From an uncultured Oscillospiraceae bacterium (GTDB taxonomy: Bacteria; Bacillota; Clostridia; Oscillospirales; Oscillospiraceae), in the NCBI GenBank assembly GCA_910579775.1, contig CAJTUE010000005.1, positions 1-64,000 on the forward strand: a DNA stretch of 64,000 nucleotides. Direction: 5' to 3'. The position numbers and the translations under genes were made by a program. The notes below the pieces were generated by a model. The model made no database searches, was not told where the DNA came from, and saw nothing but the letters and a program-made list of their open reading frames with translations. Shown piece after piece: positions 7,389 to 16,229 of the stretch. Positions within the stretch are counted from its first letter, which is position 1. Each line of letters opens with the position of its first letter.

Positions 7389-8702
7389 TTAGTCCCCCGC
7401 GGGCGTCAACGTCTCCATGGCTCCATCCGTCTCCATGGGCGTATAGGTCTCCATCGGTACCGGCGTAGCGGTGGACATATCCTTTACCTCCGGCTCCTGG
7501 AGGGTTTCCTGGAAGTCCAGCAGTGCGGAATAGTACGTGTCGGTGGTAAAGGAGTCATATTCCGGTGCCTTTTCCACCACCGCGTTCTTCGTCCACTCCT
7601 CCATCATATGGTTGAATTTCCAGTCCACACAGTCGGCCCGGCTTTCCTCACAGTCCGCGTCCAGCCGGAGAATGATATGATAGCCAAACTCGCTCTCAAT
7701 GATCTCGGAGATGGCGCCCACCTCCAGCGCCTTGGTCCCCTCCTCAAAGGAAGCCACCATTTCCCCCGGACCAAAGAGATATCCGTCGGGATAGGCCTCC
7801 AGTCCGCTGTCCTCGGAATATTCCATCATCAGCGCGTCAAATCTGCTCGGATCGGCGCGCAGCTGGGTCAAAATGTCCTCCGCCTTGGCCTTCTGCTCCG
7901 CCTTTTTGGCGTCGTCATATTCCTCGTAGGTGGTCATATCTTTGGTCAACAGCAGGATATGCTTGGCCCGGAGGATCCCCTCTTCCTCCAGATATTCCGC
8001 CACATCCGTGTCGCTCAGCGCCTCGGGGTCTCCCGGTGTGTTTACCTTTTCGGTGTAGGCCTCCTGGAGCTTGGAAAACAGCGCGGACGCCTGGTCCAGA
8101 CGAAAGGCGGTCTTGTCATCGATCCCCATAGACTGAAGCTGACGGGCATACTCCGCCTCGCCCCCCGCGCTTTCAATGTTGCTCTTGCGCTGCTCGATCA
8201 GCTCGGCTATATCCCCCTCGTCCAGCTCTATCCCAAACTGCGCCGCCGCCTGGGGCATCACCGCCAGCAGCAGAGAATTTTGATAGGCAACCTCCTTGAG
8301 CTGCTGATCCCAGGTCACCGAGGGTTCTCCGCCTGTCCCCCCGTAAAGCACCTCGCCCAGGTCCAGCGTTCCGCCGCCGGAGTAGGCAAACATCATCTGG
8401 TAATAGGCCGTCATATTGCCCAGCCAATAGAGGTATTCCTCCGCCGTGACCGCCTCGCCGTTGACTGTGAACAGGGGCGTGTCCTGGGAAAAGCCCAGGA
8501 TCTCCTTCGTCACGTCGATGGCGTTGTCGGGGAGGAAATCCACGCCGATCCCGTCCAGCTCATCCACCTCCCGAGTGGGCAAGGGCTCCGGGGTGGGGGT
8601 CGGCGTAGACTCCACGGGTTTCCTGGGTCCGCAGGCGGCCAGGGTAAGCGTCAGGGCCAGGAGGGTCCCCAGGGTCAAAACGCGGAAATACAGCTTTTTC
8701 AT
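7389..8702 (-). CDS. Secreted parvulin-type peptidyl-prolyl isomerase lipoprotein (PrsA/SurA-like)
   Basis: This is an extracytoplasmic foldase lipoprotein that assists folding of exported proteins. The start at 8702 is fixed by AAGGAGG 6 bases upstream. The N-terminus is a signal peptide ending in lipobox LAAC (Cys24), followed by a Pro/Thr-rich linker. A SurA-N-like helical region (about 75-240) leads to a parvulin (PpiC) domain at about 244-348, with 'RAKHILL', 'FDALMMEYSED' and 'FGYHIILRLD' as hallmarks. An acidic, low-complexity tail rich in Met, Thr and Pro ends the 437-residue protein. It lies downstream of mfd and a yitT gene. A second parvulin, fused to SLH repeats, is at 35596. Confidence 0.85.
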   Translation of the reverse strand: MKKLYFRVLTLGTLLALTLTLAACGPRKPVESTPTPTPEPLPTREVDELDGIGVDFLPDNAIDVTKEILGFSQDTPLFTVNGEAVTAEEYLYWLGNMTAYYQMMFAYSGGGTLDLGEVLYGGTGGEPSVTWDQQLKEVAYQNSLLLAVMPQAAAQFGIELDEGDIAELIEQRKSNIESAGGEAEYARQLQSMGIDDKTAFRLDQASALFSKLQEAYTEKVNTPGDPEALSDTDVAEYLEEEGILRAKHILLLTKDMTTYEEYDDAKKAEQKAKAEDILTQLRADPSRFDALMMEYSEDSGLEAYPDGYLFGPGEMVASFEEGTKALEVGAISEIIESEFGYHIILRLDADCEESRADCVDWKFNHMMEEWTKNAVVEKAPEYDSFTTDTYYSALLDFQETLQEPEVKDMSTATPVPMETYTPMETDGAMETLTPAGD

Positions 8703-8788
8703 AGTTGCCTCCTTGCAAAAACGAGCTTTTCTAACCTTTATCATATTACCACAGCGCAATGGTTGTGGCAAGTGAACGATTCGTGAAT

Positions 8789-9667
8789 TTACGCCCGCAG
8801 AAACCCTTTTCCGAAAATCTCGCTGGAGTTGGAGATGACGAAAAAGGCATGGGGGTCCACCGTTTTCACGTAATTTCGCAGGGCCACCGCCTGCCCCCGG
8901 CTGAGGGCGGTGAGAATGACCCAGTGGTCCGCGTCGGTATATGCTCCCTTGCCCTGCCACACCGTAGCGCCCCGCTTGATGGTATGTGTGATAAAATCGC
9001 ACACCTCCTGGGGCTTGGTGGTGATGACGGTGAAGCTCTTTTTCCGGTTCAGAGACTCGATCACCGTATCGATGAGGGTAGACTTGAGCACCAGGCCCAA
9101 AACGGAAAAGAGGCCCGTGGCCGCGTCAAACACCAAAAAGGTCCCCGCGGCGATGAGCACGTCACAGCACAGCAGGGCCATACCCGTGTCCATGGCGGTA
9201 TATTTTTTCAGGATCAGAGCGGCGATATCAGTGCCCCCGGTGGAGGCGCCGATATTAAACAAGATCCCCGAACCGAGGGCAGGCAAAAGCACCGCGAAGA
9301 ACAACTCCAAAAGGGGCTGGTCGGTGAGGGGCGCCTCCAGCGGCCACACCCGCTCCAGCACATCCAGCAAAAGGGAGAACAGCAGCGAGCAGTAGACCGT
9401 TTTGACCCCAAAGCCTCCCTTTAGGACCGCAAAGCCCAGCACCAAAAACAAAATGTTGATGACGGTGATGATATTACCGGGGGTAAAGCCGGGAAACAGC
9501 CCACCCAGCACCACGCCCAGGCCGGAGACGCCTCCGGTGGAAAAGTGGTTGGGGAACTTAAAGCAGTAGACCCCCAAGGCCACCAGCACAGTGCCAAAGG
9601 TCATCAGCCCCCATATTTTCAACGTCCCTCTCCAGTCCTTGACTGCGGCGCGCATACTCTCTTTCAT
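8789..9667 (-). CDS. YitT family membrane protein (DUF2179)
   Basis: This is an integral membrane protein of the YitT family, whose biochemical role is not established. The first 210 residues hold five or six membrane helices, including the family segment 'FSTGGVSGLGVVLGGLF'. The last 80 residues form the cytosolic DUF2179 domain, with 'VITTKPQEV' and 'ITHTIKRGATVW' visible. The length of 292 residues is typical. It starts 20 bases after the end of the GH18-like lipoprotein gene, so it is probably cotranscribed with it. Confidence 0.88.
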   Translation of the reverse strand: MKESMRAAVKDWRGTLKIWGLMTFGTVLVALGVYCFKFPNHFSTGGVSGLGVVLGGLFPGFTPGNIITVINILFLVLGFAVLKGGFGVKTVYCSLLFSLLLDVLERVWPLEAPLTDQPLLELFFAVLLPALGSGILFNIGASTGGTDIAALILKKYTAMDTGMALLCCDVLIAAGTFLVFDAATGLFSVLGLVLKSTLIDTVIESLNRKKSFTVITTKPQEVCDFITHTIKRGATVWQGKGAYTDADHWVILTALSRGQAVALRNYVKTVDPHAFFVISNSSEIFGKGFLRA

Positions 9668-9686
9668 CTCTGCGTCTCTCCTTTGT

Positions 9687-10871
9687 TCAGCGCTCAGCCT
9701 TCTCTAAAATAACGCTCCACACATTATAGTGTTCAAACTCGGGCACCGCCCCCAGCCGCCACAGGCTTAAGCCGGACACGCCGCACGCCAGCGCCGCCTC
9801 TATTTTGGCCGCTACGCTCTCAGGGGATTCATACCAGACCTTATAGCGGCGGCCCTCCTCGTCGTGGTAGAACACATAAGAGGAGGCGGACCCCTCGTCC
9901 CAGCAAATTTCCGCGTCCTCCTGGACCAGCCGCCTGGCCAGGGTCTGAACGCCGGGGTTATAGAGCCTGTCCCCCTTCAAAAGGTCAGCCTCCTCTTCTA
10001 CCTCCACGCCCACCGTGGCAAAGGAAATGGCCAGGGCGACCTTGGATGCGTCCGCCACTCCGGTCACCGGGTCGGTGATGCTCCACAGGGCCTCCTCCAC
10101 CCTTGGCAGGGGGGTCAGAGGGGTGTAGGTGTTCTCGGTACCAATGGCGTCTACAGGCACCGACTGCCACTGGTAGTCATGGGCCATGAGAATGACCTTG
10201 TCGCAGATCTCCCCCAGCGCCCGGTAGTCGTAGCCCTGGTACCAGGTGTCCGGCGGAACAGCCACATAAAGGGTCTTATCCGCCGGAAGCCGCTCCCGCA
10301 AAAGGGACATAAAGTCGGAAAACACCTCTCTATACTGGCCCGAGGCCAGCCCCTCAAAGTCAACGGTCAGGCCGGAGTATCGTTCAGCAGCGGCCACCAG
10401 CGTGTCTATAGCAGCATCGCGGTACTCCTCCGAGATCACGGTGACCAGCACGTTGGTCTGCGTCCCGTCGGGCAGGACGGTCTTGTTGTCCTGGGAGGTA
10501 AACACGCTGAGGGGATAGCCCACGCCCTTTTCCTCCAAGGCTTCCAGCACCGTCTCGCTCCCTTTGGGGGTGACCCAGCCGTTGCCCCCCTCCGAGGTGG
10601 TGTTCACCCAGGGGCCCCGCTGGGCGTCAAAACACATACGCGCCCAGCCCAGGCTCACCGCGTCCAGCTTGTCCGCCAGGGACAGCTGCTCATAGGACGA
10701 GATGGCGTAAAATCCGTGGAGCCAGGTGAGCTGTTCCGCTGCCTCAGGCCGAGGCGGGCAGGTGGGCGGCGGGTCCCCCGTGGCTCCGGGGGGAAGGGTG
10801 GCCTGCGGTGTAAAAAGGCCGCAGCCGCAAAGCAGACATAGGGCCAGACAAAGCGCAAGCAGCCGTTTCAC
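9687..10871 (-). CDS. GH18-like lipoprotein (putative peptidoglycan or chitin-type hydrolase)
   Basis: This is an exported lipoprotein related to glycoside hydrolase family 18 proteins of spore-formers (YdhD/YaaH type). The start is a GTG at 10871 with GGGAGGT upstream; it overlaps the mfd stop by 4 bases (GTGA). A signal peptide with the lipobox region 'LLCGCG' (Cys15 or Cys17) is followed by a Pro/Thr-rich linker. The barrel motif normally written DxxDxDxE reads 'SGLTVDFE', so the proposed catalytic Glu173 and Asp171 are kept while the first two Asp are replaced. Its position behind mfd suggests shared transcription. The precise glycan substrate cannot be predicted. Confidence 0.75.
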   Translation of the reverse strand: MKRLLALCLALCLLCGCGLFTPQATLPPGATGDPPPTCPPRPEAAEQLTWLHGFYAISSYEQLSLADKLDAVSLGWARMCFDAQRGPWVNTTSEGGNGWVTPKGSETVLEALEEKGVGYPLSVFTSQDNKTVLPDGTQTNVLVTVISEEYRDAAIDTLVAAAERYSGLTVDFEGLASGQYREVFSDFMSLLRERLPADKTLYVAVPPDTWYQGYDYRALGEICDKVILMAHDYQWQSVPVDAIGTENTYTPLTPLPRVEEALWSITDPVTGVADASKVALAISFATVGVEVEEEADLLKGDRLYNPGVQTLARRLVQEDAEICWDEGSASSYVFYHDEEGRRYKVWYESPESVAAKIEAALACGVSGLSLWRLGAVPEFEHYNVWSVILEKAER

Positions 10872-13800
10872 GTTGCCACCTCCCGGGTTTTCGCGTAATC
10901 CTCCACCAGCTTCGCTCCCCACCGGAGAGGGTCCTCCCCTCGCTTGAGCCGCAGAGTGAGGTAGGGCTTATCTCCCGGCGCGAACCGCACCCGGGTCTGG
11001 TACTTCTCCCCGCTGCACAGCTTGGACAGGCGCTGGAGGTCCACCTCCGCCAGAGAAAACACCACCGTTTGCCCCTTCTGGGTGATCTCGGAGATGCCGT
11101 TTTGGGCTGCCAGCGCCCGCATCAGGGCCACGGCGATGAGGTTGTTCACCTGCCGCGGCGGGTCTCCGTAGCGGTCGATGAGCTCGTCGGTCAGGTCGTC
11201 TGCCTCCTCCTCGCTTCGGATGGCGGCAATGCGGCGGTAAAGGTCCATCCTCTGCTCCGCCTGCGGCACATAGCGGTCGGGAATGGCGGCGGAGACGCTG
11301 AGGTCAGCGGCGCACTCGGTCTTGGCCACCGGGGCCTCTCCCCGCTCCTCCAGCACGGCCTCCTCCAAAAGCTGGAGATACATATCATAGCCCACGCTGA
11401 CCATAAAGCCCGACTGCTCCGGGCCAAGGATATTCCCCGCGCCTCGAATCTCCAGATCCCGCATGGCGATCTTAAAGCCCGAGCCAAACTCCGCGAACTC
11501 CCGGATGGCGGACAGCCGCTTGGCGGCGGTCTGGTCCAGCACCTTGCCCTTCTTATAGGTCAGATAGGCCACCGCCCGGCGGGAGGAACGGCCCACCCGT
11601 CCCCGGATCTGGTGGAGCTGGGCCAGGCCTAGATTGTCGGCGTTTTCGATAATAAGGGTGTTTACGTTGGGCACGTCGATGCCCGTCTCAATGATGGTGG
11701 TACACACCAGCACGTCTACATTCCCCTCGGAGAGGTCGGTCATGACGTTGTTGATCTCCTCCTGGGTCATGCGCCCGTGAGCCACGGCGATGGACACCGT
11801 ATCGCCCAAATGCTCCTGGAGCCGCCGGGCGCACCGGGCAATGGTGTCCACGCGGTTGTGGAGATAGTAGACCTGGCCGCCACGCTCCACCTCCCGGCGG
11901 ATGGCGTCGGCAAGGACGGACCAGTCGTGCTCCAGCACGTAGGTCTGCACCGGCTGGCGGTCGGAGGGCGGCTCCTCCAGGGTAGACATATCCCGAATGC
12001 CCGACAGAGCCATGTTCAACGTCCGGGGGATGGGGGTAGCGGACAGGGTGAGCACGTCCACCTGCTTACAGAGCTCCTTCAACCTTTCCTTGTGGGTGAC
12101 GCCGAAGCGCTGCTCCTCGTCCACCACCAGCAATCCCAGATCTTTAAATTCCACATCCTTTTGAAGGAGCCTGTGGGTGCCCACCAGCAGATCCACCCGC
12201 CCGTCCTTCAGATTTTGGAGCACGTCCCGGGTTTGGGCAGGGGTGTTGAACCGGGAAAGAGAGGCAATGTTTACCGGATATTTGGCGAACCGGGCCTTAG
12301 CGGTCAAAAAGTGCTGGCGGGCCAGAACGGTAGTGGGCACCAAAATGGCCGCCTGCTTGCCGTCCAAAACGCACTTCATAATGGCCCGGAAGGCCACCTC
12401 CGTCTTGCCGTAGCCTACGTCGCCACACAGAAGACGGTCCATGGGCTGGGGCCTTTCCATGTCTTTTTTGATCTCCGCCACGCAGCGAAGCTGGTCCTCC
12501 GTCTCGGTGTAGGCGAACTGGTCCTCAAACTCCTTTTGCCAGGGGGAGTCGGGGGAAAAGGCGAAGCCAGGCAGCCGCTGGCGTTGGGCATAGAGTTGGA
12601 CCAGCCCCTTGGCCAGCTCGGCCACCGCCCCCTTGGCCTTGGACTTGGCCCGGTCCCAGTCGCCGCCGCCCAGGCGGGAGAGCTTGCGGTTTGCCCCGTC
12701 CTCGCCGCCGCCGATGTATTTATTCACCAGGTCCAGCTGGGTAATGGGGACGTAGAGCACATCGGTACCCGCGTAGGCGATCTTCATGTACTCCTTGTCC
12801 ACCTCGTCCACCCGCATCTTCGCCAGCTCCACAAAGCGGCCTATGCCGTACTGGCTGTGGACCACCAGGTCCCCGGGGCGCAGGTCGGCGTAAGAGCTGA
12901 GCTTTTGGCGGTTGGACTTGTCCTTGATGTGGCGGCGTTTCTTCCTTACCGGCGCGGTGGAGCCTTGCGTGAGGATCGCGCATTTCAGGTCAGGGTATTC
13001 CACCCCTGCTGTCAGCCCCCCCACGCAGATCACCGCTTGACCGGGACCAGGCAGGTCATGGAGGGAAAAGTCCACCGCCGCACGCACCTTCTCCTCCCGC
13101 AGGAGGCTTTGGAGGTTCAGCGCCCGCTGTTCGCTGGCCACCAGCACGGTAACGGCGTAGCCCGCGCGCTGGTAGTGAGAAAGGTCGCTGACAGCGGTCT
13201 CCAGGCTGCCGCCAAAGGAGGGCAGCTGCTTGGCCATAATGGACAGCAGGGTCTTGGGACGGCTGGGATAGCTGGACACGGCAAAGGAGTCCAGATACAC
13301 CACCGGCCAGTCCTCCAGCCGGCTGGTCAGCTCCTCCATCCGCCGGGCGTAGGCTCCCGGCTTGGGGCCCAGCCTTTCCTTTTCGATCAAGGTCTTGACG
13401 TCCTCGTCCAGCTGCCAGAGGTAGTGCTCACCCCGCTCGGTAATGCGCCCGCTCTCGCTGAGCAGCACGACGGCGTCGGGGGGGAAATAGTCCGCCGCTG
13501 TCGCCATTTGGGGATAGATCTCCGGCAGATGGAGGTCGCCGCCCAAAGCGTCCGGGTCGCCCGACAAACCGGGCAGCACCTCCCCCGCCGGAAGGATCAC
13601 CGCCTCCTCCAGCCTTTCGGTCCGCCGCTGGGACATGGGGTCAAAAAGTCCCATGGAGTCGATATCGGTATCCCAATACTCCACCCGGACCGGGCGGTCA
13701 TAAGCGGGGGAAAAGACGTCTAAAATGCCCCCTCGCTGGGCAAACTGCCCTACCCCCTCCACCTGCTCACAGCGGGTATAGCCGCACACCACTAGCCGCT

Positions 13801-14257
13801 CCGCCACCGCCTCCAGGGAGAGCGGAGCCTTGGCGGTGAGGGTAAAGGACGCCTTGTCCAGCAGGGCCGGGGGAATGGTCCGCTGGAGCAGGGCCTCCAC
13901 CGTGGCCACGGCAACAGAAGCCTCACCGGCCAGCAAAGCCCGGAAGGCCGCAAGCCGCTTGTGCTCCCACTGCTTGGAGGCATAGCCGTCGTAGAAGGAA
14001 AACTCCCGGGCGGTGAGGCGGGTGACCTTCTCCCCCGTCAGCGCCTCTAAGTCCCGCTCCAGCCGGTCTCCTTCCTCCTCGTCGGCACAGACCATTACAA
14101 TGGACCGGCCTGTCTCGGCGCGCACCCCGGCGGCAAAATGAGCCCGGTGGACAGGGGCCAGGCCGGAAACGGCGGCGGGACAACGGCCCGAGTCAATAGC
14201 CCCGAGCACCCGTTTAAACTCGGGAAGCTCATGGAGAAGGTTCACTAGCTTTTTCAT
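10868..14257 (-). CDS. mfd: Transcription-repair coupling factor Mfd
   Basis: Mfd is an ATP-dependent DNA translocase that removes RNA polymerase stalled at lesions and recruits UvrA. The 1129-residue protein has the UvrB-like N-terminal modules, the RNA-polymerase-interacting domain (near 'LRPGDLVVHSQYGIGRFVEL'), RecG-like helicase motifs with Walker A 'GDVGYGKTEVA', the DEEQ box and 'SATPIPRTLNMAL', and the C-terminal UvrA-binding domain. The length is normal. A GGAGGT site lies 6 bases upstream of the ATG. The order glmU-prs-pth-mfd matches the conserved Firmicutes cluster. Confidence 0.97.
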   Translation of the reverse strand: MKKLVNLLHELPEFKRVLGAIDSGRCPAAVSGLAPVHRAHFAAGVRAETGRSIVMVCADEEEGDRLERDLEALTGEKVTRLTAREFSFYDGYASKQWEHKRLAAFRALLAGEASVAVATVEALLQRTIPPALLDKASFTLTAKAPLSLEAVAERLVVCGYTRCEQVEGVGQFAQRGGILDVFSPAYDRPVRVEYWDTDIDSMGLFDPMSQRRTERLEEAVILPAGEVLPGLSGDPDALGGDLHLPEIYPQMATAADYFPPDAVVLLSESGRITERGEHYLWQLDEDVKTLIEKERLGPKPGAYARRMEELTSRLEDWPVVYLDSFAVSSYPSRPKTLLSIMAKQLPSFGGSLETAVSDLSHYQRAGYAVTVLVASEQRALNLQSLLREEKVRAAVDFSLHDLPGPGQAVICVGGLTAGVEYPDLKCAILTQGSTAPVRKKRRHIKDKSNRQKLSSYADLRPGDLVVHSQYGIGRFVELAKMRVDEVDKEYMKIAYAGTDVLYVPITQLDLVNKYIGGGEDGANRKLSRLGGGDWDRAKSKAKGAVAELAKGLVQLYAQRQRLPGFAFSPDSPWQKEFEDQFAYTETEDQLRCVAEIKKDMERPQPMDRLLCGDVGYGKTEVAFRAIMKCVLDGKQAAILVPTTVLARQHFLTAKARFAKYPVNIASLSRFNTPAQTRDVLQNLKDGRVDLLVGTHRLLQKDVEFKDLGLLVVDEEQRFGVTHKERLKELCKQVDVLTLSATPIPRTLNMALSGIRDMSTLEEPPSDRQPVQTYVLEHDWSVLADAIRREVERGGQVYYLHNRVDTIARCARRLQEHLGDTVSIAVAHGRMTQEEINNVMTDLSEGNVDVLVCTTIIETGIDVPNVNTLIIENADNLGLAQLHQIRGRVGRSSRRAVAYLTYKKGKVLDQTAAKRLSAIREFAEFGSGFKIAMRDLEIRGAGNILGPEQSGFMVSVGYDMYLQLLEEAVLEERGEAPVAKTECAADLSVSAAIPDRYVPQAEQRMDLYRRIAAIRSEEEADDLTDELIDRYGDPPRQVNNLIAVALMRALAAQNGISEITQKGQTVVFSLAEVDLQRLSKLCSGEKYQTRVRFAPGDKPYLTLRLKRGEDPLRWGAKLVEDYAKTREVAT

Positions 14258-14282
14258 TATCCCACCTCCGTTGTTTCGCTAT

Positions 14283-14344
14283 GTCCCGCGGCAATAACCA
14301 CAGCGGGACGTTTTTTCCTGTCGGCACGGCAGAAGAACTGTCCC
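14283..14344. repeat. Overlapping hairpins; diverged copy of the GGGACGGTT element
   Basis: GTCCCGC (14283-14289) pairs with GCGGGAC (14303-14309), followed by TTTTTT on the plus strand. Overlapping this, 14305-14344 forms a longer imperfect hairpin (GGGACGTTTTTTCCTG against its partner ending in AACTGTCCC) that matches the mntP terminator element in outline. It lies between mfd and pth, both on the minus strand. Confidence 0.5.
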
Positions 14345-14361
14345 TTCTCCCTTGTTGCAAA

Positions 14362-14958
14362 CTACCGTCTGTTGATTTGCTCCGAGGCCCGCTCCAAGCC
14401 CTTTCCCAAAATAAGCGGGATGGCTTTGGCGGCGCGCTTTACTGCGTCATCCACCGCCTTGGCATCCTCCCCGGCGGGCCGGCCCAGTACCCAATCCGCC
14501 AAGTCGTAGTCAGGATGTGGCTTGGCTCCCACCCCGATGCGCAGGCGAGGATAGTTGTCGCTGCCCAAATGCTGGGCAATGCTCTTTAGCCCGTTGTGGC
14601 CCCCGGCGGAGCCTTGGGCGCGTAGGCGGAGCTTGCCCGGCGGCAGGGCGATGTCGTCGCACACCACCAGCACCCGCTCGGGCGGTAGCTTATAAAACCG
14701 CACCGCCTCCCCGGCGGCTTCCCCCGAGAGATTCATATAGGTCACCGGCTTCATCAGCATCGCCCGCTGTCCGCCTACGTCGGTCACATGGGTCAGCGCC
14801 TTGAATTTGAGACGCTGAATGGGGACGTTCAGTTCCTCTGCAAGCGCGTCGGCCACGTCCCAGGCCACGTTGTGCCGGGTGTGCTCATACTGGTCCCCGG
14901 GATTGCCCAAAAAGACAATGAGCCATTCCACCCCGGCAGGCTTTTTCCCAAAAAACAT
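14362..14958 (-). CDS. pth: Peptidyl-tRNA hydrolase
   Basis: Pth releases tRNA from prematurely dropped peptidyl-tRNA. Family hallmarks are visible: 'LGNPGDQYEHTRHNVAW' with the catalytic His, 'KPVTYMNLSGEA' with its Asn, and 'DDIALPPGKLRLRAQGSAGGHNG' with the catalytic Asp. The length of 198 residues is normal (about 190). GGAGGGG precedes the ATG by 6 bases. It lies between prs and mfd, the conserved place for pth (spoVC) in Firmicutes. Confidence 0.96.
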   Translation of the reverse strand: MFFGKKPAGVEWLIVFLGNPGDQYEHTRHNVAWDVADALAEELNVPIQRLKFKALTHVTDVGGQRAMLMKPVTYMNLSGEAAGEAVRFYKLPPERVLVVCDDIALPPGKLRLRAQGSAGGHNGLKSIAQHLGSDNYPRLRIGVGAKPHPDYDLADWVLGRPAGEDAKAVDDAVKRAAKAIPLILGKGLERASEQINRR

Positions 14959-14982
14959 TCTTTCCCCTCCAAACCTTCAACG

Positions 14983-15012
14983 CCCCACATCCCCAAAAGA
15001 GGGGGTGTGGGG
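14983..15012. other. Stem-loop between prs and pth
   Basis: CCCCACATCCCC (14983-14994) can pair with GGGGGTGTGGGG (15001-15012) through one G-U pair. There is no T tract on the minus strand, so it may be a processing or attenuation element rather than a full terminator. Confidence 0.4.
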
Positions 15013-15049
15013 TGATGAAGCTGTGTAGAGTTGCCTTCGGTTATACACC

Positions 15050-15071
15050 GGAGGGCCGGGTTCGCCGGCCC
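15050..15071 (+). repeat. 22-bp GC-rich dispersed palindromic repeat, copy 1
   Basis: The 22 bases starting GGAGGGCCGGG recur exactly, in inverted orientation, at 18913-18934. The core can form a GGGCCGG/CCGGCCC hairpin with a 5-base loop. This copy lies just downstream of prs on the minus strand. Confidence 0.6.
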
Positions 15072-15078
15072 AAGCGTT

Positions 15079-16041
15079 TTAAATGAACAACTTCGAGACC
15101 GAGACCTCCTGATAGATCCGGTCAATGGCCTCGGCAAACATCCCCGCCACGGAAAGATACTTGATCTTTTCCGACTGGGGGTTGCCCTCCCGGTGAGGCA
15201 CGGTGTCCAGGAACATGGCCTCCTTGATGGCGCTCTTCTCGATGCGCTCTACCGCCGGGCCGGAGAGAACGCCATGGCTGGCGCAGGCATAGACCTCAGT
15301 AGCCCCACCCAGCTCCACCAGCGCCTGGGCCGCGTTGCACAGCGACCCGCCGGTGTCCACCATGTCGTCAAAGAGGATGACCCGCTTGCCCTCCACGTCA
15401 CCGATGATATTCATTACCTCGCAGGAGTTGGCCTTGGGACGGCGCTTATCCACAATAGCCAGGCCCATGCCCAGCTTTTGGGCAAAGGCCCGGGCGCGGG
15501 AGACGGAACCCACGTCGGGAGAGACCACCACCAGATCGTCGTGGTCCACACCGAACTTCTCGCCGTAGTAGTCCACAAAAATAGGATTACCCAGCAGATT
15601 GTCCACGGGGATGTCAAAGAAGCCCTGGATTTGGGAGGCGTGAAGGTCCATGGTGAGCACACGGTCTGCCCCGGCCCGCATGATAAGGTTGGCCACCAGC
15701 TTGGCGGAGATGGGATCGCGGGGCTTGGCCTTGCGGTCCTGGCGGGCATAGCCAAAGTAGGGCATCACGGCGGTGATCCGTCCGGCGGAGGCCCGCTTAA
15801 GAGCGTCGATCATAATAAGCAGCTCCATCAGATGGTCGTTCACCGGGTAGCAGGTAGACTGCACCACGAACACGTCCGAGCCGCGGACGGTCTCATAAAT
15901 GGAGGTGTAGCTTTCTCCGTCGGAAAAGGCCCCTACCTCTGCGTTGCCCAGGCTGGTGCCCAGTCGGCGGCAGATGGCCTCCGCCAGAGGCTTGTTGGCG
16001 TTGCCGGAGAAAATTTTGATGTCCTTCCCATGCGCTATCAT
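15079..16041 (-). CDS. prs: Ribose-phosphate pyrophosphokinase
   Basis: Prs makes PRPP from ribose 5-phosphate and ATP for purine, pyrimidine, His, Trp and NAD synthesis. The 320-residue product carries the divalent-cation motif 'VLTMDLHASQIQGFFDIP', the 'YFGYARQDRK' segment and the PRPP loop 'VILFDDMVDTGGSLCNAA'. The length is typical of class I enzymes. The ribosome site is GAAAAGGGG. It follows glmU, as in the gcaD-prs pair of Bacillus, though here 188 bases of structured non-coding DNA separate the two. Confidence 0.97.
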   Translation of the reverse strand: MIAHGKDIKIFSGNANKPLAEAICRRLGTSLGNAEVGAFSDGESYTSIYETVRGSDVFVVQSTCYPVNDHLMELLIMIDALKRASAGRITAVMPYFGYARQDRKAKPRDPISAKLVANLIMRAGADRVLTMDLHASQIQGFFDIPVDNLLGNPIFVDYYGEKFGVDHDDLVVVSPDVGSVSRARAFAQKLGMGLAIVDKRRPKANSCEVMNIIGDVEGKRVILFDDMVDTGGSLCNAAQALVELGGATEVYACASHGVLSGPAVERIEKSAIKEAMFLDTVPHREGNPQSEKIKYLSVAGMFAEAIDRIYQEVSVSKLFI

Positions 16042-16229
16042 TTGACTATCCCCTTTTCCCTCTTTTTATATGTGTATCGTTTTTTACGATCCCATACTGT
16101 GTTTTGCGCCTAGTCGCGCTCGGATTGGACACGCCGACGGCCTCGCTTCCTTCCGTCTCGGGCCAAATCGCGGTGGCTGCGCCGCCTTACCAATTCGGCC
16201 CTCGCTCCAGTCCATCGCGGCCTGCGTGT
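16042..16229. other. Structured non-coding spacer between glmU and prs
   Basis: There is no supported gene in these 188 bases. A GC-rich segment (about 16107-16220) can pair with itself, for example CGGATTGG (16121-16128) with CCAATTCG (16190-16197) through one G-U pair. The sequence has the look of a dispersed intergenic element of clostridia, but no second copy is in this window. Nearest prs is an AT-rich part with the minus-strand hairpin GATCGT/ACGATA and TATAAA, a possible prs promoter without a clear -35. Confidence 0.4.

Noticed and set aside
16080..16210. Minus-strand frame of about 43 codons between glmU and prs
   Set aside because: It is Pro/Arg-rich, lacks a ribosome site and coincides with a self-complementary GC-rich element.
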